A DNA stretch of 64,000 bases from an uncultured Oscillospiraceae bacterium (GTDB lineage Bacteria > Bacillota > Clostridia > Oscillospirales > Acutalibacteraceae): positions 1-64,000 of the forward strand of contig URKX01000001.1 of assembly GCA_900548545.1 (NCBI GenBank), in the 5' to 3' direction. The notes under the pieces were generated by a model. The model worked only from the letters and a program-made list of their open reading frames with translations, was not told the origin of the DNA and searched no databases. The translations under genes were made by a program, and so were the position numbers. How positions within the stretch are numbered: the stretch's first letter is position 1; each line of letters opens with the position of its first letter. Shown here piece after piece: positions 17,191 through 24,936 of the stretch.

Positions 17191-17442
17191 TTATTTGCCC
17201 TGGTTCCCAAACATCTGGAACAGCTTTTGGGCCTGGGGCGTGGACAGCAGCTTTTTGGCCGCTTCCGGGTCAGAGAGCACTTTTTGCAGGGCAGCGGCGT
17301 CTTGGCCGCTGGAGCCCGCCGCCAGGGAGGAGAGGTCCCCCCGCTGGGCGGCGGCTTTCAAGGCCTGGGGCGTGGTGCCCATGCGCTGGGCCGCCACTTT
17401 TAACAGGGATTCCAACTGGTTTTGGTTGGGTGCTTGACTCAT
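17191..17442 (-). CDS. Small helical protein of unknown function, first of three-gene cluster
   Basis: An 83-aa protein starting at the ATG at 17442 (AAAGGGGG upstream); the longer in-frame ORF would run into the divergent promoter region. It appears to be two helical modules: residues 8-35 (LLKVAAQRMGTTPQALKAAA, resembling a small helix-turn-helix-like unit) and residues 50-80 with L-Q-K-V-L-S-D-P-E-A followed by a near repeat L-L-S-T-P-Q-A. It heads the operon that includes the next two genes and diverges from the phosphodiesterase gene. Function unknown. Confidence 0.75.
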   Translation of the reverse strand: MSQAPNQNQLESLLKVAAQRMGTTPQALKAAAQRGDLSSLAAGSSGQDAAALQKVLSDPEAAKKLLSTPQAQKLFQMFGNQGK

Positions 17443-17578
17443 GATTTGCGTACCCCCTTTCGCGGTGGGATGGCCAGTCACAGGACCGGCTCTATTCCCA
17501 TAGTATGCGGCAAAGGGGAAAAAATGCCCCGGACAGCGGGGCGGGGAGATGTATTTTGGAAAGGAAGGATCTGATACA

Positions 17579-18046
17579 ATGCGAATTTTAGTGGTATCCG
17601 ATTCCCACGGCAACGATGCCAACCTGTGCCGGGCCATTTTGGCCCAGCCCACAGCGGAAGTGGTCGTCCACCTGGGGGATGGGGAAGAGGAGTTGCAGCG
17701 GGCCAAGCGCTCGTTCCCGGAGAAGATGTTTTTGGCGGTGCGGGGCAACTGCGACATGGCCTCGTCCCTGCCGCCGGTGGGGGAATATGAGGCCCAGGGG
17801 GTGCGGATCTTCTACACCCACGGCCATTTGTACGGGGTGAAGTCGGGGCAGTATACCATTGTGTGCGCTGCCCGGGAAAAGAAGGCCCAAGTGCTTTTGT
17901 ACGGCCACACCCACCAGGCTTTCACCGGCTATGAGGACGGGCTTTACATGATGAACCCCGGCTCTTTGAACAGCTGGGAGCCCACCTACGGCACTTTGGA
18001 TATCACCCCCCAAGGGATTGTGACCAATGTGGTAAAACTGCCTTGA
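17579..18046 (+). CDS. YfcE/MJ0936-type metallophosphodiesterase
   Basis: A 155-aa calcineurin-like phosphoesterase. The metal-binding motifs are complete: S-D-S-H-G-N near residue 7, the L-G-D-G-E near residue 36, R-G-N-C-D near residue 62, T-H-G-H near residue 82 and G-H-T-H near residue 109. Such proteins hydrolyse phosphodiesters such as bis-pNPP in vitro; the physiological substrate is uncertain. I start at the ATG at 17579, with AAGGAAGG upstream. Its neighbours give no functional hint. Confidence 0.9.
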   Translation: MRILVVSDSHGNDANLCRAILAQPTAEVVVHLGDGEEELQRAKRSFPEKMFLAVRGNCDMASSLPPVGEYEAQGVRIFYTHGHLYGVKSGQYTIVCAAREKKAQVLLYGHTHQAFTGYEDGLYMMNPGSLNSWEPTYGTLDITPQGIVTNVVKLP

Positions 18047-18062
18047 GGCCCCTTGTTTCGAG

Positions 18063-18091
18063 TTGACAGGGCAACCCAAAAATGGTAATCT
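18063..18091 (+). promoter_or_regulatory. Promoter of the phosphoglucomutase gene
   Basis: Perfect TTGACA at 18063-18068, 17-base spacer and TAATCT at 18086-18091 preceded by TGG (extended -10). The start codon lies 77 bases further on. Confidence 0.6.
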
Positions 18092-18167
18092 TACAGATAG
18101 AAAACCTACAAAAAAATGGGCGCCCCCATGCTGCTTCGGCGCTCTCAACAGAAGGGAAGGTTTCCAT

Positions 18168-19865
18168 ATGACGGAATACGAAAGATGGCTGCAACAGCCT
18201 TTGGATGACCCCGACCTCACGGAAGAGCTGCGCTCCATCCAGGGCAACGAGGAAGAGATCAACGACCGCTTTTACATGGACCTGGAGTTCGGCACCGCAG
18301 GCCTGCGCGGCGTGATCGGCGCGGGGATCAATCGGATGAACGTGTACACCGTGCGCAAGGCGACCCAGGGCCTTTCCAACTACCTGTTAAAACACGCCCA
18401 GGGCAAGCCCCAATCTGTGGCCATTGCCTACGACAGCCGCAACAAAGGCGTGCTGTTCTCCCAGCAGTCGGCGGCTGTGTTGGCTGCCAACGGCATCAAA
18501 GCCTATCTCTATCCCCAGCTGATGCCCACCCCCTCCCTGTCTTACGCGGTGCGGCACCTGCATTGCGACGCGGGCATCTGCGTCACCGCCAGCCACAACC
18601 CCGCCAAGTACAACGGCTACAAGGCTTACGGCAGCGACGGCTGCCAGGTCACCGCGGAAATGGCCGACGGCATCACCCAGGAGATCAAGTCCCTGGACAT
18701 TTTCACCGATGTGAAGAAGATGGACTTTGAAGAGGGCATCCAGCAGGGGCTGATCGAGTATATCGGCGAGGAAACAGTGGACGCCTTCCTGGACGATGTG
18801 TACAAGGTGAGCCTCATCGACGACGCCAGCAACCTGAAGCTGGTGTACACCCCCTTAAACGGCGCCGGGAAGATGTGTGTCACCCGCATCTTGGAACGCG
18901 TTGGCATCCAGGACGTCACCGTAGTGCCCGAGCAGGCCGAGCCTGACGGCAACTTCCCCACCTGCCCCTATCCCAACCCCGAGTTCCGGGAGGCCCTGCA
19001 AAAGGGCCTGGAGCTGTGCGAGAAGGTCCAGCCCGACCTGCTGCTGGCCACCGACCCCGACAGCGACCGTGTGGGCATTGCCGTGAACCAGAATGGGGAG
19101 TTTGTGCTGATGAGCGGCAACGAAGTGGGTGTGCTGCTGCTGAACTTCATTGCCAAGGTGAAGCAGGAGCAGGGCAAGCTGCCCGCCCATCCTGTGGCGG
19201 TGACCACCATTGTTTCCACGGATATGGTGGATCCTGTGGCCCAGCATTACGGCGTGGAGCTGCGCCGCTGCCTGACGGGCTTTAAGTACATCGGTGATAT
19301 CATTGCCGACCTGGAGCAGAAAGAGGGCAGCGACGAGAGCTTCCTGCTGGGCTTTGAAGAGAGCTATGGCTACCTGCCCGGGGGCTATGTCCGGGACAAA
19401 GACGCCGTGGCCGCCAGTATGCTCATCTGCCAGATGGCTTCTTACTACAAGCGCCAGGGCAAGACCCTGGTGGACGTGATGAACGACCTGTATGAGGACT
19501 ATGGTTACTATCAGAACGTCACCTTGAACTTTGCCTTCGAGGGGGAGGACGGCATGAAGACCATGGCCCGGATCATGACCACCCTGCGGGAGCAGCCCCC
19601 TGCGGAGATCGCAGGCACCAAGGTCATCGGCCGCAGCGACTACCTGCTGTCCCGTTCCTATGGGGACAAGGAGGGCGTCATCGACCTGCCCAAGTCTAAC
19701 GTGCTGGAGTACCGTTTGGGGAATGGCTGCAAGTTCATTGTCCGTCCCTCCGGCACCGAGCCCAAGATCAAGATCTACCTCTCCGGTAAGGGTGCCACCA
19801 AGGAAGAGTCCCTCCGGGAGATCGAAAAGATGAAGGCCGCCGTCCCCGGTGTTTTGGGGATGTAA
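18168..19865 (+). CDS. pgcA: Phosphoglucomutase (alpha-PGM/PMM superfamily)
   Basis: Interconverts glucose 1-phosphate and glucose 6-phosphate, feeding glycogen and envelope sugar synthesis. The 565-aa protein has all four domains: the phosphoserine loop T-A-S-H-N-P near residue 140, the metal loop D-P-D-S-D-R near residue 298, the sugar loop G-F-E-E-S-Y-G near residue 402 and the phosphate loop R-P-S-G-T-E-P-K near residue 526. Its length and N-terminus fit the Bacillus PgcA subgroup. AAGGGAAGG precedes the ATG at 18168. A bidirectional terminator follows. Confidence 0.95.
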   Translation: MTEYERWLQQPLDDPDLTEELRSIQGNEEEINDRFYMDLEFGTAGLRGVIGAGINRMNVYTVRKATQGLSNYLLKHAQGKPQSVAIAYDSRNKGVLFSQQSAAVLAANGIKAYLYPQLMPTPSLSYAVRHLHCDAGICVTASHNPAKYNGYKAYGSDGCQVTAEMADGITQEIKSLDIFTDVKKMDFEEGIQQGLIEYIGEETVDAFLDDVYKVSLIDDASNLKLVYTPLNGAGKMCVTRILERVGIQDVTVVPEQAEPDGNFPTCPYPNPEFREALQKGLELCEKVQPDLLLATDPDSDRVGIAVNQNGEFVLMSGNEVGVLLLNFIAKVKQEQGKLPAHPVAVTTIVSTDMVDPVAQHYGVELRRCLTGFKYIGDIIADLEQKEGSDESFLLGFEESYGYLPGGYVRDKDAVAASMLICQMASYYKRQGKTLVDVMNDLYEDYGYYQNVTLNFAFEGEDGMKTMARIMTTLREQPPAEIAGTKVIGRSDYLLSRSYGDKEGVIDLPKSNVLEYRLGNGCKFIVRPSGTEPKIKIYLSGKGATKEESLREIEKMKAAVPGVLGM

Positions 19866-19893
19866 GGGCAGCGCCTTCGCCATACAGCACAGC

Positions 19894-19933
19894 AAAAAAG
19901 GACATCCATGGTTTCCCCTTGGGTGTCCTTTTT
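19894..19933. terminator. Bidirectional terminator between pgcA and the MATE gene
   Basis: AAAAAAGGACATCC on the left pairs with GGGTGTCCTTTTT on the right around a T-rich loop. Runs of A and T on both sides fit termination in both directions, between convergent genes. Confidence 0.8.
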
Positions 19934-20018
19934 GTGTGGAAAAAGTGGGGTTGCGGGGCCCTTTGAGGCCCGTGCGCCGGCCTTGCGATACCGTAGAAGG
20001 CCGGGGGGAAGAAGGGCG

Positions 20019-21356
20019 TTACCGGCCATTTTGGCGGGCGTCGCGGACCACTTTCCGGTAGGCGGGGATCAGGAAGCAGTCAGCCAGGATCCAGGCGGCG
20101 GGGCTGGCAAAGCAGGCCATGAGGAAACCGAAGCGGGGCACCAGAAACAGGCCGAACGTGCCCCGGGCAACCATTTCAAAGACCCCGGCAAACACCGCCA
20201 CCTTGCTGTAGCCCATGCCCTGGATCAGCAGGCGGAATACGTTCACCCCGGCCAGGGGGATGAAAAACGCCGCCTGGATAACGATGAATTGATAGGCCTG
20301 GTCGATGATGAGGGTTTCGCTGCTGTCCACAAAGAGCAGGGTCAAGGGGCGGCCGAAGAGGGCCAGCACCGCCAGGGCCAGCAGGGAGTAGACGCTGCCA
20401 ATGGTCATGCCGGCCCGCAGCCCGGGGAAGATCCGGTCCACCCGGCGGGCGCCGACGTTCTGGCCCCCGTAGGTGGACATGGCGGCGCCCAGGGCGTCAA
20501 AGACGCTGCCGAACAGCTGGTACAGCTTGTTTGCGGCGGTGACAGCCGCCACTACCGCGGACCCCAGCCCGTTGACGGAGGCCTGCAGCAAGATGCTGCC
20601 AATGGCGGTGATGGAAAATTGCAGCCCCATGGGCAGGCCCATGGACAGCAGCCGCCGGGCGTATTCCGGGCGGAAGTGAAGGTCGTCCCGGGTGACATGG
20701 AGAAGGGGGAACTTCTTGCAGATGAAGGCCAGGCAGGCAAGGCCGGAGATCCCCTGGGAGATCACCGTGGCCCAGGCGGCTCCCGCCACCCCCATGGGGA
20801 TGACCAGGATCAAAAAGAGGTCCAGGCCGATGTTCAGCAGGGAGGAGAGCACCAAAAACACCACCGGGGTGCGGCTGTCCCCCAGGGCCCGCAAAAGGCT
20901 GGCCAGGATGTTGTACAGCACAACGGTGGGAATGCCCAAAAAGATCACCACAATGTAGTGGTAGGCGTCGTCAATGATGTCGGCGGGGGTGTCCATCCAT
21001 TCCAAGATGGGGCGGCACAGGGCCACCGTCAGCAGGGTGACCAGCAGGGTAAAGCCCACCGCCAGCCACAGGATGTTCCCCACAAAGCGGCGCAGGTCCT
21101 TGTAGTCTTTGGCGCCGTAGCTTTGGGACACGGGGATGGAGAACCCGGAGCAGATCCCCAGGCAGAAGCCAAGGATCAAAAAGTTGATGGAGCCGGTGGA
21201 GCCCACGGCGGCCAGGGGCCCTGTGCCCAAAAAGCGGCCCACGATGATGGTGTCCACCATGGAGTAGAATTGCTGAAACAGGTTGCCGAACATCAGGGGC
21301 ACGGCAAAGCCTAAAACCAGCTTCATAGGGGAGCCGGCGGTCATGTCTTTGGTCAT
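20019..21356 (-). CDS. MATE family multidrug/sodium antiporter
   Basis: A 445-aa inner-membrane exporter with about 12 hydrophobic segments in two homologous halves. The opening S-P-M-K-L-V-L-G-F-A-V-P-L-M-F-G-N-L-F-Q-Q and the V-D-T-I-I-V-G-R-F-L-G region are typical of clostridial MATE proteins. Substrate cannot be told from sequence. I start at the ATG at 21356 with AAGGAGGG; the longer frame adds 24 atypical residues. It has its own promoter and a terminator separates it from the GH27 gene upstream, so it is not clearly part of the sugar locus. Confidence 0.9.
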   Translation of the reverse strand: MTKDMTAGSPMKLVLGFAVPLMFGNLFQQFYSMVDTIIVGRFLGTGPLAAVGSTGSINFLILGFCLGICSGFSIPVSQSYGAKDYKDLRRFVGNILWLAVGFTLLVTLLTVALCRPILEWMDTPADIIDDAYHYIVVIFLGIPTVVLYNILASLLRALGDSRTPVVFLVLSSLLNIGLDLFLILVIPMGVAGAAWATVISQGISGLACLAFICKKFPLLHVTRDDLHFRPEYARRLLSMGLPMGLQFSITAIGSILLQASVNGLGSAVVAAVTAANKLYQLFGSVFDALGAAMSTYGGQNVGARRVDRIFPGLRAGMTIGSVYSLLALAVLALFGRPLTLLFVDSSETLIIDQAYQFIVIQAAFFIPLAGVNVFRLLIQGMGYSKVAVFAGVFEMVARGTFGLFLVPRFGFLMACFASPAAWILADCFLIPAYRKVVRDARQNGR

Positions 21357-21399
21357 GGGAACACCCTCCTTGGGAGATGGAAAATGAGGAACGTAACGC

Positions 21400-21428
21400 A
21401 TCTTACACCATGGCTTCCCAAAGCGCAA
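21400..21428 (-). promoter_or_regulatory. Promoter of the MATE gene
   Basis: On the minus strand, TTGCGC (21428-21423), 17-base spacer and TAAGAT (21405-21400) preceded by GGTG. About 45 bases separate it from the start codon. Confidence 0.5.
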
Positions 21429-21511
21429 TGGGATTTTCCCAATTTGCGGGGCATTTTAAAAATTTCAGCGTTTTTCGCAAAACCAGGGGGGCGTTCCCGC
21501 CGCTTTTTCAG

Positions 21512-21547
21512 AAAAGAAAACCGTGCCCCGGTTTCCCGGGACACGGT
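21512..21547 (-). terminator. Terminator after the GH27 gene
   Basis: A 12-bp stem with one wobble (21520-21531 with 21536-21547, loop of four). On the minus strand it is followed by TTTTCTTTTC, fitting an intrinsic terminator just past the GH27 stop. Confidence 0.7.
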
Positions 21548-21562
21548 GGTTAGGCTGCTTGT

Positions 21563-22888
21563 TTATTTTTCCAGCTTGTACACGGCAGAACCGTGGGGCG
21601 GCAGCACTGCGGCCACACGGCCTTCCAGAACGCCGGCGTCCTGGCTGGCCCACAGGTCCCGGGCGGCATGGGGGCCGGAGAGCCCCAGTTCCTCCCAGCA
21701 GGCGGACACCTCCCGCTGCTGATCGCTCAAATTGAACAGCGCTACATAGGTCCCGCCGTCCCGGGTGTCCGCACTGCGCCAGGCGCAGGTTTCCCCGGTG
21801 CGGTATACCTGGTGGGCGCCCTCCCCGAACCGGTGCATTCCCAGGATCTCCCGGTTGGTGAGCAGCTTCAGGGTGAACTGGTCGTTGTCCCGCATCTCGC
21901 TGCTGATCATCAGCGGCGACCGGAAGATGCACCACAGGCTCATCATGGTGACCTGCTCTGTTTCCGTCAGCTGGGTCCAGTCGCTGACCTCCTCAAATTT
22001 CCGCTTGTTCAGCCGCAGCCGCCCCAGGGGCAGCATATCGCAGTCCGGCCAGCAGCCGGGGGACACCTGCCGCTCCCACACCTCGCAGCGCTCGAACATG
22101 GGCAGCAGCAGCTCCCAGCGGTCCCAGAAGTCATCGGTTACCCGCCACATATTGGCGTTTTGCCGCAGGTGCCAGGCCTTTTCAATCACCGCCGGCCCCG
22201 GGGACAGGCTGAGCACCATGTCACGGCCGCAGTGGTCGATGGCCTTGCGGATCAGCTCGATCTCCTTCTCCGCGGAGTAGGGGTTGTCCGGGTAGGCGTT
22301 GGTGTTGCAGATGTCGTCCACCTTGACAAAGTCCACCCCCCAGGAGGCGTACAGCTCAAAAATGGAGTCGTAATAGGCTTGGGCGCCCTCCCGGGCGGCG
22401 TCTACCCCGTACATATCCGTGTTCCACCAGCAGATGGACCGGTTGGAAGCGATTTTGTCGCAGGTGGTGTTGGCGCCCTTCACCGGCAGGTGCTGGTGCA
22501 CCGCCAGCCGGGGCACGCCCCGCATGATGTGGATGCCGAACTTCAGCCCCATGCTGTGGATCTTCTCCGCAATGGGGCCAAAGCCCTTGCCCCCCGCTGC
22601 CGAGGGGAACCGCTCCGCCGCAGGGAGCTGCCGGCCGTATTCGTCCATGGTGATCCAGGCAAAGGGCACGTAGTCCGAGGGGACATAGTCCAGCAGCGGC
22701 TGCTGCCCGGCGTTGGGCTCGCTCCACTGGATGTCGCACACCACGTACTCCCAGCCAAATTCCTTCAAATGGTCCGCCATATAGCGGGCGTTGCCCAACA
22801 GCTGTTCCTCGTTCACCGAGGGCCCGTAGACATCCCAGCTGTTCCACCCCATGGGCGGGGTGAGGGCCACTGCGTTTTTATCTTTCAT
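21563..22888 (-). CDS. Glycoside hydrolase family 27 protein (alpha-galactosidase-like)
   Basis: A 441-aa cytoplasmic glycosidase (no signal peptide). The N-terminal barrel opens with L-T-P-P-M-G-W-N-S-W, the family hallmark. The nucleophile Asp is in D-F-V-K-V-D-D near residue 190, and the acid/base Asp is in R-V-T-D-D near residue 250. W-P-D-C-D-M-L-P-L-G is also typical. GH27 includes alpha-galactosidases, alpha-N-acetylgalactosaminidases and beta-L-arabinopyranosidases; the AraR-like regulator next door leaves the last open. I use the ATG at 22888 with TTGGAGGT. It is probably transcribed with the regulator 49 bases upstream. No transporter or other sugar gene is adjacent. Confidence 0.88.
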   Translation of the reverse strand: MKDKNAVALTPPMGWNSWDVYGPSVNEEQLLGNARYMADHLKEFGWEYVVCDIQWSEPNAGQQPLLDYVPSDYVPFAWITMDEYGRQLPAAERFPSAAGGKGFGPIAEKIHSMGLKFGIHIMRGVPRLAVHQHLPVKGANTTCDKIASNRSICWWNTDMYGVDAAREGAQAYYDSIFELYASWGVDFVKVDDICNTNAYPDNPYSAEKEIELIRKAIDHCGRDMVLSLSPGPAVIEKAWHLRQNANMWRVTDDFWDRWELLLPMFERCEVWERQVSPGCWPDCDMLPLGRLRLNKRKFEEVSDWTQLTETEQVTMMSLWCIFRSPLMISSEMRDNDQFTLKLLTNREILGMHRFGEGAHQVYRTGETCAWRSADTRDGGTYVALFNLSDQQREVSACWEELGLSGPHAARDLWASQDAGVLEGRVAAVLPPHGSAVYKLEK

Positions 22889-22937
22889 GGGAAATACCTC
22901 CAAATAATAAGAATGATCCATGGGGGAAGGCCGTGCC

Positions 22938-24008
22938 TTACACAGACTCCCGTTCCACAAGGCCCCAGCTGAGCACCGCACTCTGTTCCTCCCGGCCCTC
23001 CATCATGCCGATGAGCTTCCGGGCGGCGCAGGCCCCCAGGCTCTCTTTGGGGTGGTCGAAGGAAGTCAGCCCCACGCTGGCAAGCTCCCCCAGCTGGCTG
23101 TTGTCAAAGCTGATCAGGGCCACGTCCTGGGGCACCCGGATCCCCCGGGAGAGCAGGGCCTTTTCCAGTTTCACCGCCACCTCGTCGTTGTAGCACACCA
23201 CGGCGGTGCAGGAGGACAGCTGGTCCAGCACCAGGGAGATGCCGTATTGGTCGGTGAGCAGCGTGTCCCGGCTTTCCGAGGTGAACCACACCACCCACTG
23301 GTCCTGGAGGGGCAGCCCGTGGGCAAGCAGGCCCCGGGTGTAGCCGTCGTACCGGCCCAGGCCCTGCATATCATCGCCTTTAAAGATGCCGCCGATCTTC
23401 CAGTGGCCCCGGGCCGCCAGGTACTCCACGGCCTCAAAGCCCCCTTGCCGGTCGTCCATGGTCACGGATACGCTTCCCGGCAGGGCAGGGTAATACCCGT
23501 TGAAAAACACCACCGGGATGTCCATTTCCCGCAGCTTTTCATACAGGGGCAAATTGGGGTTGGGCAGGGCGCTTTTGGTGCCTTCCACAATGAGGCCGTC
23601 CACTTTTTTGCTGAGGTACTCCTCCAACAGGCGGCGTTCGTTGTCCACCCGGTTCTTGGTGGCGGAAAGCAGGGGGAAGAACCCCTCCTCGGAAAGTTCC
23701 CCTTCAATGCCCCGGAGGATGGAGGGGAAGATGTACTCGCTGATGTAAGTTGCGATCACGCCCACGTTCCAGCTGCGTTTGGGCCGCGGCACAGGCCGGT
23801 GGACGTAGGTGCCGCTGCCCTGCCGCCGCTGGATCAGGTGCTCCTGCTCCAGCAGGGCCAGGGCTTGGCGGACCGTTTGGCGGCTCATGGAGAATTCCTG
23901 GGCCATTTCGTTTTCCCCGGGAAGGCGCTGGCCGTTTTGGTAGACCCCTTGGAAAATATCTTTTTTCAGCTGTTCAAACAGCTGGTAATACTTAGCCTTT
24001 TCTTTCAT
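22938..24008 (-). CDS. GntR-HTH / LacI-type sensor transcriptional regulator (AraR-like)
   Basis: A 356-aa regulator with a GntR-type winged helix at residues 8-75 (the R-L-P-G-E-N-E-M-A-Q-E-F-S-M-S-R-Q-T-V-R pattern) fused to a periplasmic-binding-protein-like sugar sensor (about 80-350) of the LacI/GalR kind. This architecture is that of AraR, the arabinose repressor. Its gene precedes the GH27 gene on the same strand, so it likely controls that gene and itself in response to the sugar released or its precursor. Start at 24008 with GAGGAGAGG upstream. The effector is not known. Confidence 0.9.
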   Translation of the reverse strand: MKEKAKYYQLFEQLKKDIFQGVYQNGQRLPGENEMAQEFSMSRQTVRQALALLEQEHLIQRRQGSGTYVHRPVPRPKRSWNVGVIATYISEYIFPSILRGIEGELSEEGFFPLLSATKNRVDNERRLLEEYLSKKVDGLIVEGTKSALPNPNLPLYEKLREMDIPVVFFNGYYPALPGSVSVTMDDRQGGFEAVEYLAARGHWKIGGIFKGDDMQGLGRYDGYTRGLLAHGLPLQDQWVVWFTSESRDTLLTDQYGISLVLDQLSSCTAVVCYNDEVAVKLEKALLSRGIRVPQDVALISFDNSQLGELASVGLTSFDHPKESLGACAARKLIGMMEGREEQSAVLSWGLVERESV

Positions 24009-24088
24009 GGACGATCCTCTCCTCTCAGAAGCGGAGAACCCCCGCTCCCTTTGGCGGGAATTGACGGTATTCTTTCCAAATTGCATTT

Positions 24089-24119
24089 ACATTTTAAGAA
24101 AGATTTATAAAAATGTCAA
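24089..24119 (-). promoter_or_regulatory. Strong promoter and candidate operator of the regulator-GH27 operon
   Basis: On the minus strand, perfect TTGACA (24119-24114), 17-base spacer and TAAAAT (24096-24091). Within it, ACATTTT at 24089-24095 and AAAATGT at 24110-24116 form an inverted repeat around the spacer, suitable for a dimeric repressor. The operator role is inference from position. Confidence 0.65.
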
Positions 24120-24169
24120 GGCGAATGAGGGCAGGCGGCGCCAGGATTTCCTGTGAAAAATTGGATAGT

Positions 24170-24601
24170 TTAACGAACGGCCCCTTCCCACAGGGTTTCC
24201 AAGATCTTTTGGTGGAAGCCCGGGCAGGCTTTTTTCAGGGAAACCGGCCGCCCGCTGGGGCCGATGAAGCAGTGCTGGGTGCGGCCCGCGCAGCGGAGCG
24301 CCCCCGTGGCCTTGTCCCGCACTTGGTAGGAAAAGGCGATCCGGGTGCCGGTGTAGTCCTCAATGGCGGTTTCGATCTCCACCGTTTCCCCAAAGCGGGT
24401 CATGGAGCGGTATTCCGCCTGGACGTTCAGCACCGGGCTCATTACCCCCAGGGCCTCCATCTGGGCGTAGCCAAAGCCAAAACAGTCCATCAGGAAGGTG
24501 CGGGCCTCTTCAAACCAGCAGATGTAGTTGGAGTGATGGACACAGTCCATTTTGTCGGTTTCATAGTAATGCACAGTGTGGGTGTAGAACACAGGCTCCA
24601 T
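24170..24601 (-). CDS. Hotdog-fold acyl-CoA thioesterase (YbgC/FadM type)
   Basis: A 143-aa single-domain 4-hydroxybenzoyl-CoA-thioesterase-family protein. The conserved Y-E-T-D-K-M-D-C-V-H-H-S-N-Y segment near residue 11 has the catalytic Asp position of the YbgC clan, and F-E-E-A-R follows. It probably hydrolyses acyl-CoA thioesters; the chain length is unknown. Start at the ATG at 24601 with AAGGGAAG. It runs leftward towards the regulator but is not closely spaced to it, and carries its own promoter. Confidence 0.88.
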   Translation of the reverse strand: MEPVFYTHTVHYYETDKMDCVHHSNYICWFEEARTFLMDCFGFGYAQMEALGVMSPVLNVQAEYRSMTRFGETVEIETAIEDYTGTRIAFSYQVRDKATGALRCAGRTQHCFIGPSGRPVSLKKACPGFHQKILETLWEGAVR

Positions 24602-24631
24602 AAAATGGTCTTCCCTTCGGTGTTTTTGTCC

Positions 24632-24640
24632 ATTATAGCA
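24632..24640 (-). promoter_or_regulatory. Extended -10 promoter of the thioesterase gene
   Basis: Minus-strand TGCTATAAT (24640-24632) is a perfect extended -10 element; the -35 box is weak (TTCCGT). It lies about 30 bases before the start codon. The 335-bp gap from 24602 to 24936 holds this and the divergent promoter at 24721-24749 and no other gene that I can support. Confidence 0.6.
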
Positions 24641-24720
24641 CAGCCGGGGAAAAACGGAAGCCGCTGGGGAAGATTTCCCCGCCAGGCGGGTTTTTCCAAA
24701 GGTTTGGGATGGGATGAATG

Positions 24721-24749
24721 TTGATTTTTTTGACGAAAAATGATAGTAT
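24721..24749 (+). promoter_or_regulatory. Promoter of the dehydratase-activator operon
   Basis: TTGATT at 24721-24726, 17-base spacer and TAGTAT at 24744-24749 preceded by TGA (extended -10). The leader to the ATG at 24937 is about 180 bases, AT-rich at first and without an obvious hairpin. Confidence 0.5.
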
Positions 24750-24936
24750 GATTTTATACAGCCCCTCAAGAATCGGATCGCGATACAAAGATAAGAAAAG
24801 TTCTTAAAAATTGAAAGGGATTTTAGAAGTTTCTAGGATTTTTGATAAAGGCGCCCCAGAAAGGGCAGGGAATAGCCCCTTTTTGGCCGGGAAAAATCCC
24901 TTTGTTCCCCCAGACGGAAAGGATGAGCGAACACAT

